Shown: piece after piece, positions 8,617 through 18,568 of the stretch
Layout: every line of letters starts with the position of its first letter
Position numbering within the stretch: position 1 is the stretch's first letter
Assembly (NCBI RefSeq): GCF_004341515.1
Contig: NZ_SLZF01000007.1
Coordinates: forward strand, 248,001-312,000
DNA length: 64,000 nt
Source: Allobosea sp. BK604
GTDB taxonomy: Bacteria > Pseudomonadota > Alphaproteobacteria > Rhizobiales > Beijerinckiaceae
Direction: 5' to 3'
Made by a program: the position numbers and the translations under genes
The notes under the pieces: model-generated
Seen by the model: the letters and a program-made list of their open reading frames with translations, nothing else
The model's database searches: none
What the model was told of the DNA's origin: nothing

Positions 8617-10113
8617 ATGGCTGACACCACCCATGATCTGACGATCGAGCTCGAGCTGGCCTCCGGCCAGATCAAGAGCGGCATCCATGTCGAGTCGCTG
8701 CAGGGCCGCGAGGAGATCTCGCATCCCTATCTGCACCGGGTCACCTTCCGCTCGACCAACGAGATCAAGCCGGATGATGTCGTCGGCGAAGGCGCCAAGG
8801 TCACGGTGAAGAGCGAGGCCGGCGATCTGGTCGTGAACGGCGTTGTCGTCGAGTTCTCGGCCGATGATCCGCTTGGCGATCAGGGCTTTCTCTACGTGGT
8901 CGAGATCGCGCCGCGGCTCAAGCTGCTCGATCTCAGCCGCCAGAACCAGGTCTACGGCACCAACAGCAAGGTCACGGTCAAGGACATCATCAAGGCCGAG
9001 GTCGACGGCACGCTGACCACTGCCAGCGACTCGCCCAAGATCGAGGCCGAGATCAACCTGAACGCGACCTATCGCGAGCGCGAATTCATCGTTCAGTACG
9101 ACGAGACCGACCTCGCCTTCCTCTCGCGCTGGTGCGAGGCGAACGGCATCTTCTATTACTTCACCCAGGGCGACAGCACCGAGACGGTCGTCTTCGGCGA
9201 TTCCAACGTCGCCTTCGGCCAGGCCGCGGTACAGCGCCTGCCTTACCGCAACGGGCACAACCTCCTGGTCACGACCCAGGCCGCTGTGACCTCCTTCCGG
9301 TTCTCGGCCAAGCCGGTCACCAAGTCGGTGATCCTGCGCGAATACAATCCCGACAAGCCGGCTCTCGTACTGCGCTCGGCCGCAAGCGTCGAGCAGGGCA
9401 AGATCGGCACGATTGTCGAATACGGCCAGTATTTCCTCGAGCCGGACGAGGGCGATTACCTCGCCCAGGTCCGCGCGCAGGAGATCGCCTGCCGCCGCCA
9501 GATCTTCCGCGGCACCAGCAATGCGCCGCAGCTGCGCCCGGGCCTGTTCTTCGATCTCGACGGTCATCCCTCGCTCGACGGCCGCTACCTGATCATCTCG
9601 GTCGAGCATTCGGTCGCGACGCCGGCACCGTCTGGCTTCGGCACGGCCGAGGCCAGCGGCGGCCAGCCCTATGTCAACAATTTCGAGGCGATCCCCTTCG
9701 CCACCGATTTCCGCCCCGCGCGCAAGACGCCGCGCCCGCTGGCAGCCGGCCTCTTCACCGCCCATGTCGACGGCGAGACCGATGGCTCGCGCGCCGAGGT
9801 GGACGATCACGGCCGCTACAAGATCAAGCTGCGCTATGACGAGGGCGACAGCAGCGACGGCAAGGCGAGCGAATATATCCGCAAGGCCGAGCCCTATGCC
9901 GGCCCCTCCGATACCGGCATGCATTTCCCGCTGCTGAAGGGCACCGAGGTCGTGCTCTGCTGCGTCAACGGCGATATCGACCGGCCGATCATCGTCGGCG
10001 CCGTGCCGAACCCGTTGACCCCGAATGTCGTCGCCAGCCGCAACCAGACGCTCAATCGCTTCCGCTCGCCGTCGGGCACCCTGTTCGAGATGAATGACGG
10101 CCCGTCCTCGTGA
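8617..10113 (+). CDS. vgrG: T6SS spike protein VgrG, short form without needle region
   Basis: 498 residues. The gp27-like part spans about 1-375 (FIVQYDETDLAFLSRWCEANGI-type motif at 151-172). A gp5-like OB-fold follows (VDDHGRYKIKLRYDE; GMHFPLLKGTEVVL), ending at NQTLNRFRSPSG. The protein stops about ten residues after that point. Many VgrGs continue there into 8-residue repeats forming the beta-helical needle, and these are absent. I saw no downstream frame that restores them, so the short form looks genuine rather than frameshifted. A separate gene at 25057 carries octad repeats and may supply the missing element. No toxic C-terminal extension is present. The ATG at 8617 follows a 123-base spacer. 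Confidence 0.93.
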   Translation: MADTTHDLTIELELASGQIKSGIHVESLQGREEISHPYLHRVTFRSTNEIKPDDVVGEGAKVTVKSEAGDLVVNGVVVEFSADDPLGDQGFLYVVEIAPRLKLLDLSRQNQVYGTNSKVTVKDIIKAEVDGTLTTASDSPKIEAEINLNATYREREFIVQYDETDLAFLSRWCEANGIFYYFTQGDSTETVVFGDSNVAFGQAAVQRLPYRNGHNLLVTTQAAVTSFRFSAKPVTKSVILREYNPDKPALVLRSAASVEQGKIGTIVEYGQYFLEPDEGDYLAQVRAQEIACRRQIFRGTSNAPQLRPGLFFDLDGHPSLDGRYLIISVEHSVATPAPSGFGTAEASGGQPYVNNFEAIPFATDFRPARKTPRPLAAGLFTAHVDGETDGSRAEVDDHGRYKIKLRYDEGDSSDGKASEYIRKAEPYAGPSDTGMHFPLLKGTEVVLCCVNGDIDRPIIVGAVPNPLTPNVVASRNQTLNRFRSPSGTLFEMNDGPSS

Positions 10114-10172
10114 CAGTCGGGCGCCGATGCGCCGGGCATGACGACGTGATCGAGTGAAGAAGGCTGCGTGAG

Positions 10173-10538
10173 ATGACGACGATCTGGCAGGCTCCCACGC
10201 AGGAGATCGACCCGCTGACCGAGGTCGTGCTCGAAGCCATTCGCAGCCAGGTCTTTCCGGTTGCGCCGGTCGGTGTCGCCATCGAAGCCGTGCCCGGCGC
10301 CGCCTGGCGCGAGGCACGGCTCGCGGATGGACGCACTGTCCGTCTGGCGCTGACGGTCGCGCCCGGCGAGCAGGCTCGTTTCGGTGTTCGCGCCTGCGCC
10401 AATATGCGGGTCTCCGGCGAGGTCGCGGTCGATGATCACGGCTACCGTGTCGCCTCCGACGTCATCGTCGACCTGAAGACCCGCGCCGTCCTCTCCTGCG
10501 ATTGCAGGATGGAGAGCCTCGGCCGCATCGGCGGCTGA
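10173..10538 (+). CDS. Small protein of unknown function downstream of vgrG
   Basis: 121 residues, 59 bases after vgrG in the same orientation, with a plausible AGAAGG ribosome site. I do not recognise the family. It is soluble and predicted beta-rich after residue 35, with a CDC motif near the C-terminus and an LGRIGG end. There is no signal peptide or membrane helix. By position it could be a VgrG-linked accessory protein or an immunity or adaptor protein, but nothing in the sequence proves this. Confidence 0.6.
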   Translation: MTTIWQAPTQEIDPLTEVVLEAIRSQVFPVAPVGVAIEAVPGAAWREARLADGRTVRLALTVAPGEQARFGVRACANMRVSGEVAVDDHGYRVASDVIVDLKTRAVLSCDCRMESLGRIGG

Positions 10539-11058
10539 CGCCAGCCGCACGCGGCTGGAGCCGAGCGCTGTCTCGGCCGTAGGGAAGCCAGCCGCGACGA
10601 GCTATCGCGCTGCGCCGGGCCACTGCCGGCCGCCCCCCCGAGCGCTTTCGAGCACAGTAGAACCAGCTTCGCGGTGGCCGTCGCCGCAGCGATCCGATGG
10701 TCGCGCGTGGGCGGCGAAAACCCTGACCGGGGCCGGCCGAATCTCGCTTCCGGCTTTACTCGTTTCTGCGCAACGCCTCCGGCACCCTCATGGAGTGCCC
10801 TGTCGTGACGTCATCACGTCGGCATGCCGTCGCGCCTCATGTCGAAATCCCCAGGCAAAAGCCGAGTTCCTGTTGCTGGTTGTTCACGTTTCGGCGGGGT
10901 TCTTGCGGCTTCGCTAACGCGCTCCGCGACAGCTCGCGCAGCCGGTTAACCTTCTCGTGGGTCTCGTTCCGCTCCAAGCCTCCCCGACGCTGAGAACGGG
11001 CCTGCGCAAGACGACCTGACCGCGCAGGAATCTGCGCAGTCACAGGGCTGACATCTTG
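10539..11058. other. Long intergenic region upstream of the hcp promoter
   Basis: About 520 bases with no convincing gene; short open frames here lack ribosome sites and family resemblance. A hairpin (CCAGCCGC/GCGGCTGG, 10541-10558) directly follows the preceding stop but has no T-run. An imperfect palindrome, CGTGA-5-TCACG, lies at 10804-10818. It is in the range where enhancer-binding proteins can bind upstream of a sigma-54 promoter, though further away than usual. A poly-C run occurs near 10634. I see nothing else with clear function. Confidence 0.4.
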
Positions 11059-11081
11059 ATTGAAAATACAACCATTTCAAT
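11059..11081. promoter_or_regulatory. Palindromic candidate activator site upstream of hcp
   Basis: Perfect 7-bp arms ATTGAAA (11059-11065) and TTTCAAT (11075-11081) are separated by 9 bases, in an AT-rich patch in otherwise GC-rich DNA. The centre is about 35 bases upstream of the sigma-54 -24 element. This spacing and dyad form fit an enhancer-binding protein site. The obvious candidate activator is the GAF/AAA+/Fis protein at 14673. Binding is inferred, not shown. Confidence 0.45.
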
Positions 11082-11103
11082 GGGTTGATGATTGTTCGGA
11101 GGT

Positions 11104-11118
11104 TGGTACGGCGCTTGC
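11104..11118 (+). promoter_or_regulatory. Sigma-54 (RpoN) promoter of hcp
   Basis: TGGTACG-GCGC-TTGC matches the sigma-54 consensus TGGCACG-N4-TTGC at all but one position. The invariant GG and GC are exactly 10 bases apart. It lies 51 bases upstream of the hcp ATG, placing transcription start near 11130. Sigma-54 control of hcp is known in several T6SSs, and a sigma-54 activator is encoded two genes downstream. Confidence 0.8.
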
Positions 11119-11168
11119 GGTACTGATGGTGCCGGCGAGGGCCGGTTCTCATACCAAGGGTTAAGACA

Positions 11169-11687
11169 ATGGCACTCGACGCCTATATGACCATCAAGGG
11201 CCAGAAGCAGGGCGACATCTCGTCCGAGGCCAGCACCATCAAGAGCGCCGGCGCCGGCGCCAAGTACGACAAGCACGGCAACGAGATCACCATCCTCGCT
11301 TTCACCAGCGGCGTGATCAACCCGCGCGATCCGAAGTCCGGCACCACCACCGGCGCCCGCATCCATCAGCCGGTCACCTTCACCAAGGTGTTCGACCGTT
11401 CCTCGCCGCTGCTGTGGCAGGCTCTCGCCACCGGCGAGACGCTGACCGAGATCGTCTGCAAGTTCTTCCGTCCGGACACCAGCGGTCTCGGCGAGCCGGA
11501 AGAGTTCTTCGAGTACAAGTGGGAAAACGCCAAGCTCTGCGAGGGCAAGTCCTACCTGCCGCTGACCGTTGCCGCCGGCAACGATCACATGCGCCCGATG
11601 GAAGACTGGTCGTTCACCTATGAGAAGGTGACCTGGAAGCACTCGAAGGCTTCGACCGAAGGCACCGATTCCTGGCAGGCCGCCTGA
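11169..11687 (+). CDS. hcp: T6SS inner-tube protein Hcp
   Basis: 172 residues, the usual Hcp length, with the family opening MALDAYMTIKGQKQGDI and the ITILAFTSGVINPRD, HQPVTFTKVFDRSSPLLWQAL and ENAKLCEGKS segments. Hcp hexamers stack into the expelled tube and also carry small effectors. No C-terminal toxin extension is present. AAGGG precedes the start by 9 bases. The gene is monocistronic or nearly so: it has its own sigma-54 promoter upstream and a strong hairpin terminator just downstream, allowing the very high expression expected of a structural subunit. Confidence 0.96.
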   Translation: MALDAYMTIKGQKQGDISSEASTIKSAGAGAKYDKHGNEITILAFTSGVINPRDPKSGTTTGARIHQPVTFTKVFDRSSPLLWQALATGETLTEIVCKFFRPDTSGLGEPEEFFEYKWENAKLCEGKSYLPLTVAAGNDHMRPMEDWSFTYEKVTWKHSKASTEGTDSWQAA

Positions 11688-11702
11688 TCATCCGACCTTT
11701 CG

Positions 11703-11732
11703 TCGCCGCCCCGGCCCCGGGGCGGCGATTTG
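11703..11732 (+). terminator. Rho-independent terminator after hcp
   Basis: A perfect 12-bp inverted repeat, TCGCCGCCCCGG (11703-11714) and its complement (11717-11728), is followed by TTTGTT. It begins 15 bases after the hcp stop. The T-run is short, but the stem is very GC-rich. Confidence 0.75.
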
Positions 11733-11898
11733 TTGCCCGGCAATCATATTTTTCAAGATTTCCCTTCGGGAAGCTGGCGGTGTCATCGCAGGGTCATTCA
11801 GCCCCTGTGAGGTTGCGCCCAAGTCGGTTGCCGGCTCGATCAGGATTGCACCGGTCAAGCTGCGATTCGCCGGCTCTTTCGACAGCGGGGGCGTTTTC

Positions 11899-14646
11899 AT
11901 GGTTCAAGTCGATCTCAAGCAGCTTCTCGGCCGCCTCAATCCTTATGTGAAGCGCGCTCTCGAGACCGCTGCGGGTCTCAGCGTCGGGCGCAGCCACTAT
12001 GAGGTTGCGGTCGAGCACATGCTGCTCGTGCTCGCCGATGACGAGCAGCGCGATCTCGGCGTGATCCTGCGTCATCATGGGCTCGACGCCTCCGGCCTGA
12101 AGCGGGGCCTGACCCGCGCCACCGAATCCTTCAAGACCGGCAATGCCGGCCGCCCCGTCTTCGCGCCCGGCCTGATCGAGCTTCTGACCGATGCCTGGCT
12201 CGTCGCCTCGGTCGAGCTCGGCCAGCAGCAGATCCGCTCCGGCGCCATCCTCGCCGCGCTGCTCTCCAGCCCGAGCCGCTATGCGATGGCCGACTGGTTC
12301 GAGGAGCTGCGCGCCATTCCGCTCGGCGAGCTCAAGGCCAAGTTCCGCGACATCGTCGCCGCCTCCGCTGAAGAGCCGACCGGCGCCAAGCCGGGTGAGG
12401 CCGGCGCCGCCGCCAAGGGTGGCGAGGTCATGCCGGCCGACGGTGCGCTCGCCCGCTTCACCGTGAACTTCACCGAGCAGGCCCGCGCCGGCAAGATCGA
12501 CCCGGTCTTCGGCCGCGATCGCGAGATCCGGCAGATGATCGACATCCTCGGTCGCCGCCGCAAGAACAACCCGATCTGCGTCGGCGATCCCGGCGTCGGC
12601 AAGACCGCGGTGGTCGAGGGCCTCGCGCTCAAGATTGCCGAGGGCGACGTCCCGGACTTCCTCAAGAATGTCGAGCTGATCAGCCTCGATCTCGGCATGC
12701 TCCAGGCCGGTGCCGGCGTGAAGGGCGAGTTCGAGAACCGGCTCAAGGGCATCATCGACGAGGTCAAGGCCTCGCCGAAGCCGATCGTCCTCTTCATCGA
12801 CGAGGCGCATATGCTGGTCGGTGCCGGCGCCTCGGCCGGCGGCGGCGATGCCGCCAACCTGCTGAAGCCCGCGCTCGCCCGCGGCGAGCTCAAGACCGTC
12901 GCTGCCACGACCTGGGCGGAATACAAGAAATATTTCGAGAAGGATCCGGCGCTCGCCCGCCGCTTCCAGCTCGTCAAGCTCGACGAGCCCTCTCCGCTGG
13001 AAGCAATCACCATCGTGCGCGGCCTGCGCGCCGCCTATGAGAAGAGCCACGGCGTCTATGTCCGCGACGATGCCGTCGCCGCCGCCGCCAATCTTTCGGC
13101 CCGCTACATTTCCGGCCGCCAGCTGCCCGACAAGGCGGTCGACGTGCTCGACACCGCCTGCGCCCGCGTCAAGCTTTCACTCTCGACCAAGCCGGCGACG
13201 ATCGACGACCAGGAGCGCCGTATCGCCACGTTGCAGCGCGAGCTCGGCGCCCTCGAGCGCGACCGCACCACGCTCGGCCGCGACAACCCGCGCATCGCCG
13301 AGATCGAGGCAGAGATCGCCAGGATCGAGGCCGACAAGGCCGAGGCGATGGCGCAATGGGAGCGCGAGAAGGCGCTGGTCGACCGCATCGTCGAGCTGCG
13401 CCGCGAGCTGGGCATCGGACCGGAGGGCATGGCCGAGATCGAGGCCAAGGCCGCGAATGACGATGGCGACGACGCTCATGACGATCGCGACGAGGATGCG
13501 ACCGGCGAGGCCGACGACTCGCGCAAGGCGGCCGAGCAGGAGTTGCAGCAGGCCGTCGCCGAGCTGGAGAAGGCCCGCGGCAAGACCGCGATGATCCATT
13601 ATGAGGTTACCGCCGATGCGGTCGGCCAGGTCATCTCGGACTGGACCGGGATCCCGGTCGGCAGCATGGTCAAGGACGAGGCGGCTGCCATTCTCGGCAT
13701 GTCCGCGAACCTGCGCCAGCGCATCAAGGGCCAGGACCACGCCGTCTCGGCGCTGGACGAGGGCATGCGCGCCGCCAAGGCCGGCGTCAACAATCCCGGC
13801 CAGCCCATGGGCGTCTTCCTCTTCGTCGGCACCTCCGGCGTCGGCAAGACCGAGCTCGCGACCCAGCTTGCCGATCTGCTCTTCGGCGGCGAGCGCTTCC
13901 TGATCACCATCAACATGTCCGAGTTCCAGGAGAAGCACACCGTCTCCAAGCTCGTCGGCGCCCCGGCCGGCTATGTCGGCTATGGCGAGGGTGGCCTGCT
14001 CACCGAGGCGGTGCGCCAGCGGCCCTATTCGGTCGTGTTGCTCGACGAGTGCGAGAAGGCCGATCCGGAGGTGCTCAACCTGTTCTACCAGGTCTTCGAC
14101 AAGGGCACGCTCGCCGACGGCGAAGGCCGCGTCATCGACTTCAAGAATACCGTCATCATCCTGACCTCCAACCTCGCCACCGACATCATCACGGCGATGG
14201 GGACCCAGGAGGAGAAGCCCTCGACGGCCGAGCTGACCGAGGCGATCCGCCCCGCGCTCTCGCGCCATTTCAAGCCGGCGCTGCTCGCCCGCATGCAGAT
14301 CGTGCCGTTCTACCCGCTGATGCCCGACGTGCTCGGCGAGATCGTCCGGCTCAAGCTCAACAAGGTCGGCAAGCGCCTGCGCGAGAGCCAGAAGATGAGC
14401 TTCTCCTATAGCGACGCGGTGGTGGAGGCGATCACGGCGCGCTGCACCGACGTCGATACCGGCGCCCGCAATATCGACCACATCGTCAACCGCACCCTGC
14501 TGCCTGAGATCGCGACCGAGATCATCAGCCGCATGGGCGACGAGGCTGCGCCCGACAGCCTCTCCGTCGATATCGATGCCGACGGCAACTTCACCTACAG
14601 CTTCGGCGGTTCTGCGCCGGAGCCGGTGGCGGAGGCGGCCGAGTAA
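11899..14646 (+). CDS. clpV: T6SS sheath-recycling AAA+ ATPase ClpV (TssH)
   Basis: 915 residues. An N-terminal Clp-N domain lies at about 1-150. The first AAA+ module has Walker A GDPGVGKT at 229-236. A charged coiled-coil middle segment follows (about 430-560), with an unusually acidic stretch rich in Asp near 515-540. The second AAA+ module has Walker A GTSGVGKT from residue 644, and the C-terminus is Clp D2-like. ClpV disassembles contracted TssB/C sheath for reuse. The ClpB-like architecture in a T6SS locus makes TssH the call. It is preceded by a 211-base spacer containing the hcp terminator, so it probably has its own promoter. Confidence 0.95.
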   Translation: MVQVDLKQLLGRLNPYVKRALETAAGLSVGRSHYEVAVEHMLLVLADDEQRDLGVILRHHGLDASGLKRGLTRATESFKTGNAGRPVFAPGLIELLTDAWLVASVELGQQQIRSGAILAALLSSPSRYAMADWFEELRAIPLGELKAKFRDIVAASAEEPTGAKPGEAGAAAKGGEVMPADGALARFTVNFTEQARAGKIDPVFGRDREIRQMIDILGRRRKNNPICVGDPGVGKTAVVEGLALKIAEGDVPDFLKNVELISLDLGMLQAGAGVKGEFENRLKGIIDEVKASPKPIVLFIDEAHMLVGAGASAGGGDAANLLKPALARGELKTVAATTWAEYKKYFEKDPALARRFQLVKLDEPSPLEAITIVRGLRAAYEKSHGVYVRDDAVAAAANLSARYISGRQLPDKAVDVLDTACARVKLSLSTKPATIDDQERRIATLQRELGALERDRTTLGRDNPRIAEIEAEIARIEADKAEAMAQWEREKALVDRIVELRRELGIGPEGMAEIEAKAANDDGDDAHDDRDEDATGEADDSRKAAEQELQQAVAELEKARGKTAMIHYEVTADAVGQVISDWTGIPVGSMVKDEAAAILGMSANLRQRIKGQDHAVSALDEGMRAAKAGVNNPGQPMGVFLFVGTSGVGKTELATQLADLLFGGERFLITINMSEFQEKHTVSKLVGAPAGYVGYGEGGLLTEAVRQRPYSVVLLDECEKADPEVLNLFYQVFDKGTLADGEGRVIDFKNTVIILTSNLATDIITAMGTQEEKPSTAELTEAIRPALSRHFKPALLARMQIVPFYPLMPDVLGEIVRLKLNKVGKRLRESQKMSFSYSDAVVEAITARCTDVDTGARNIDHIVNRTLLPEIATEIISRMGDEAAPDSLSVDIDADGNFTYSFGGSAPEPVAEAAE

Positions 14647-14672
14647 GCAGGCGCCGGATATCGGGGCTGACC

Positions 14673-16298
14673 ATGCAGGACCCGCTAGCGGTCGCTGAAG
14701 AGCTGATCGAACTGACGACCACGCTTGCCACCGAGCGGCGCCTCGAGGCGCTGCTCGGCGCGGTGGTCTCTTCGGCGCGCCGTCTCACCCGGGCCGAGGG
14801 CGGTCGCGTGCTTGTGCTCGACCGGACCGGCCGGCACCTGCACGGGCTGATCGGCCAGAACGATGTCGTGCCCGAGGCGGCCGCCTTTCCGGATACGATC
14901 CCGGTCTATGCCGAAGGCAACGCGTTCAACATGCGCGACGCCAATGTCTTCAGTGCCGTGACCGGGCAGATCGTCAATCTCGCCGATCTCTACGACTACA
15001 CCACCTTCGACGTCTCGGCGCTCTACGCTCATGACGCCAGGACCGGCTATCGCAGCCGCTCCTTCGTCGTCGCGCCGCTCTGGAATGTCGAGGGCGTCAC
15101 ACTCGGCGTGCTGCAGCTCATCAATGTCCGGCAGACGCCGGATGGCGAGATCGGCGCCTTGCCCAAGGCGTTCGAGCGTATCGTCGCCTCCTTCGCCGCC
15201 CATGCCGCGGTCGCCATGGCCAATGCCAGGCTGTTCGAGGAGAACCGCCAACTCATCCGCCAGCTCGACCGCAAGAATGCCGATCTCGCCCAGGAGAACA
15301 CCCGGCTCAAGGTCATGGCGACCATCAATGACGATCAGGTCGTCGGCGAGAGCCCTGTCTTCCAGGCGGCGCTCGATCTGGCGCGGCGGGCGGCCTCGTC
15401 GCCCGTTGCGGTGCTGCTGCTTGGCGAGACCGGGACCGGCAAGGAGGTTTTTGCCCAGGCGATCCATCGTTTCGGCAAGCGGCAGGGCCGTCCCTTCGTC
15501 GCCCAGAACTGCGCTGCGCTGCCCGAGACGCTGCTCGAAAGCGAGCTCTTCGGCCACCGCAAGGGCGCCTTCTCCGGCGCCGTCGCCGATAAGAAGGGGC
15601 TGGTGCACGAGGCCAATGGCGGCACGCTCTTCCTCGACGAGATCGGCGACATGCCGCTCGCCCTCCAGGCCAAGATCCTGCGCCTTCTGGAAGAGGGCTC
15701 GGTCCGCCGGCTCGGCGACACCAAGGTCGAGAAGGTCGATGTCCGCATCGTCGCCGCGACCAATGTCGACCTGCCGCAGAAGATCGCCCAGGGCACGTTC
15801 CGCGAGGATCTCTACTATCGCCTCAGCGTCTTCCCGGTGCAGATCCCGCCGCTGCGTCAGCGCCCCTCCGACATTCCCAAGCTGATCGATTTCTTCCTGA
15901 CCCGCATCGCCAACGCCCATGGCCGCACGCCATTCGCGCTGACGCCGCGCGCGCTCGATGCGCTCTGCCGCTGGCGCTATCCCGGCAATGTCCGCGAGCT
16001 CAAGAACATCGCCGAGCGCGCCGCGCTGCTCGTCGATGGCGAAGAGCGGATCGACCTTAAACATTTGCCGGCAAATCTATCGGCGACGCAGGCGCCCGAT
16101 ATCGTCGTGCCCTCCTCGTCGCCAGGCGCCGATCATGCGAGCCTGCGCGCCGCGGTGCGCCATTACGAAGCGATCGTGATCGAGAACCGACTGCGTGAAA
16201 CCGGCTGGAACCAGAGCCGCGCCGCCGAATTGCTGCAAATCTCGCGGCGCAGCCTGGTCGAGAAACTCCAGCGCTATGCGATCAGGCCGCCAAGCTGA
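14673..16298 (+). CDS. Sigma-54-dependent activator (GAF-AAA+-Fis)
   Basis: 541 residues. An N-terminal GAF sensor domain (about 15-180) is followed by a short coiled coil, then the AAA+ domain with Walker A GETGTGKE at 251-258 and a C-terminal Fis-type helix-turn-helix (NQSRAAELLQISRRSLVEKL). The sigma-54 contact loop reads GAFSGA (298-303), a Ser variant of GAFTGA. There is no receiver domain, so activity is probably set by a GAF ligand. It resembles VasH-type T6SS activators in position and architecture. The natural target is the sigma-54 promoter upstream of hcp. It begins 26 bases after clpV. Confidence 0.92.
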   Translation: MQDPLAVAEELIELTTTLATERRLEALLGAVVSSARRLTRAEGGRVLVLDRTGRHLHGLIGQNDVVPEAAAFPDTIPVYAEGNAFNMRDANVFSAVTGQIVNLADLYDYTTFDVSALYAHDARTGYRSRSFVVAPLWNVEGVTLGVLQLINVRQTPDGEIGALPKAFERIVASFAAHAAVAMANARLFEENRQLIRQLDRKNADLAQENTRLKVMATINDDQVVGESPVFQAALDLARRAASSPVAVLLLGETGTGKEVFAQAIHRFGKRQGRPFVAQNCAALPETLLESELFGHRKGAFSGAVADKKGLVHEANGGTLFLDEIGDMPLALQAKILRLLEEGSVRRLGDTKVEKVDVRIVAATNVDLPQKIAQGTFREDLYYRLSVFPVQIPPLRQRPSDIPKLIDFFLTRIANAHGRTPFALTPRALDALCRWRYPGNVRELKNIAERAALLVDGEERIDLKHLPANLSATQAPDIVVPSSSPGADHASLRAAVRHYEAIVIENRLRETGWNQSRAAELLQISRRSLVEKLQRYAIRPPS

Positions 16299-16339
16299 TA
16301 TGACAGCGATTGATCGCATCGAGGCAGCCCGAGGACCAC

Positions 16340-17695
<1,356 letters not shown>

Positions 17696-17758
17696 TTGCG
17701 CGGTCGCCCGTCCAGAGCAGGGCGAAGCAGGTAAAGGGGTTGGGTGGCAGAGGGCCGG

Positions 17759-18568
17759 TCAGCCCACGTTCTGCGCCGGCGCGTCCGTGAAGGGCTGGTC
17801 GACCAGCGCGCCGATCGCGGCGATGCCCTCGGCATAGGCCGTCTCGGGCGCCAGCAGCGAATAGAGCCCGCCGCTGCCCAGCCGTACCATGTCCTCGGTC
17901 AGCGGCAGCACGGCGGCGACCGGCACGCGATAGGTGCTGGCGATCCGGTCCGACAATTGCCGGAAGTCGAGCGAGGGCAGCACCTTGTTGACGATCAGCA
18001 GCAGCTGCGGCACGCCGAGGCGGCGGGCGAGATCGAGCGTCACCGCCGTGCCCTGATAGTCCTGGTGATCGGGACGCAGGATCAGCAGAAGCGTGTCGGA
18101 GATCGCGATCGAGAGCAGCGTCTCCTCGTTGACACCGGGATGGGTGTCGATCAGCAGGTAGTCGAGCTGGAGGCGCCGCGACAGGTCCTGGAAGCCGTCA
18201 TTCAGCAGGTTGACGTCATAGCCTTCCTTGATCACCCGCGCGATCTCGCCCGGCCTGATGCTCGAGGGCACCAGCACGACCGAGCCGCCGGACGAGGACG
18301 GATGGATTCCGGCATTGGTGACCAGCCGGTCGCTCACGTCATGCGCCGCTTCCTCGATCCGGCAGCGGCCCCAGAGAAAATCGTTCAGCGTGTAACGCAG
18401 CTGGTCCGGGTCGACATTGAACAGCACATGCACGCCGGGCGACTGGATATCGGTGTCGACCACGCCGACGCGCCGGCCCTTATGGGCAAGATTGGCCGCG
18501 ATATTGGCGGTTGTGTTCGATTTGCCGGTGCCGCCGCGATAGGAATGCGTCGAAACGATCACGGTCAT
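17759..18568 (-). CDS. MinD/ParA-like ATPase in the T6SS locus
   Basis: 269 residues. The P-loop is RGGTGKS (11-17), the deviant Walker A of the MinD/ParA family, but the signature lysine at the first position is Arg11. VVDTDIQSPGVH and LLIDTHPG fit the Walker A' and B regions. No amphipathic membrane-targeting helix stands out at the C-terminus. Members of this family position complexes, chromosomes or plasmids in the cell. It overlaps its upstream partner gene by four bases on the minus strand, and there is no parB or centromere-like repeat nearby. A role in placing or counting T6SS machines is a hypothesis. Confidence 0.85.
   Translation of the reverse strand: MTVIVSTHSYRGGTGKSNTTANIAANLAHKGRRVGVVDTDIQSPGVHVLFNVDPDQLRYTLNDFLWGRCRIEEAAHDVSDRLVTNAGIHPSSSGGSVVLVPSSIRPGEIARVIKEGYDVNLLNDGFQDLSRRLQLDYLLIDTHPGVNEETLLSIAISDTLLLILRPDHQDYQGTAVTLDLARRLGVPQLLLIVNKVLPSLDFRQLSDRIASTYRVPVAAVLPLTEDMVRLGSGGLYSLLAPETAYAEGIAAIGALVDQPFTDAPAQNVG

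Noticed and set aside
10790..11043. Short open frames in the gap before hcp
   Set aside because: About 67 codons on either strand, no ribosome site, no recognisable domains, and they overlap each other.
11776..11789. GG-N10-GC match upstream of clpV as a sigma-54 promoter
   Set aside because: TGGC and GCA fit, but the rest of the consensus is poor. Chance matches are expected in GC-rich DNA.
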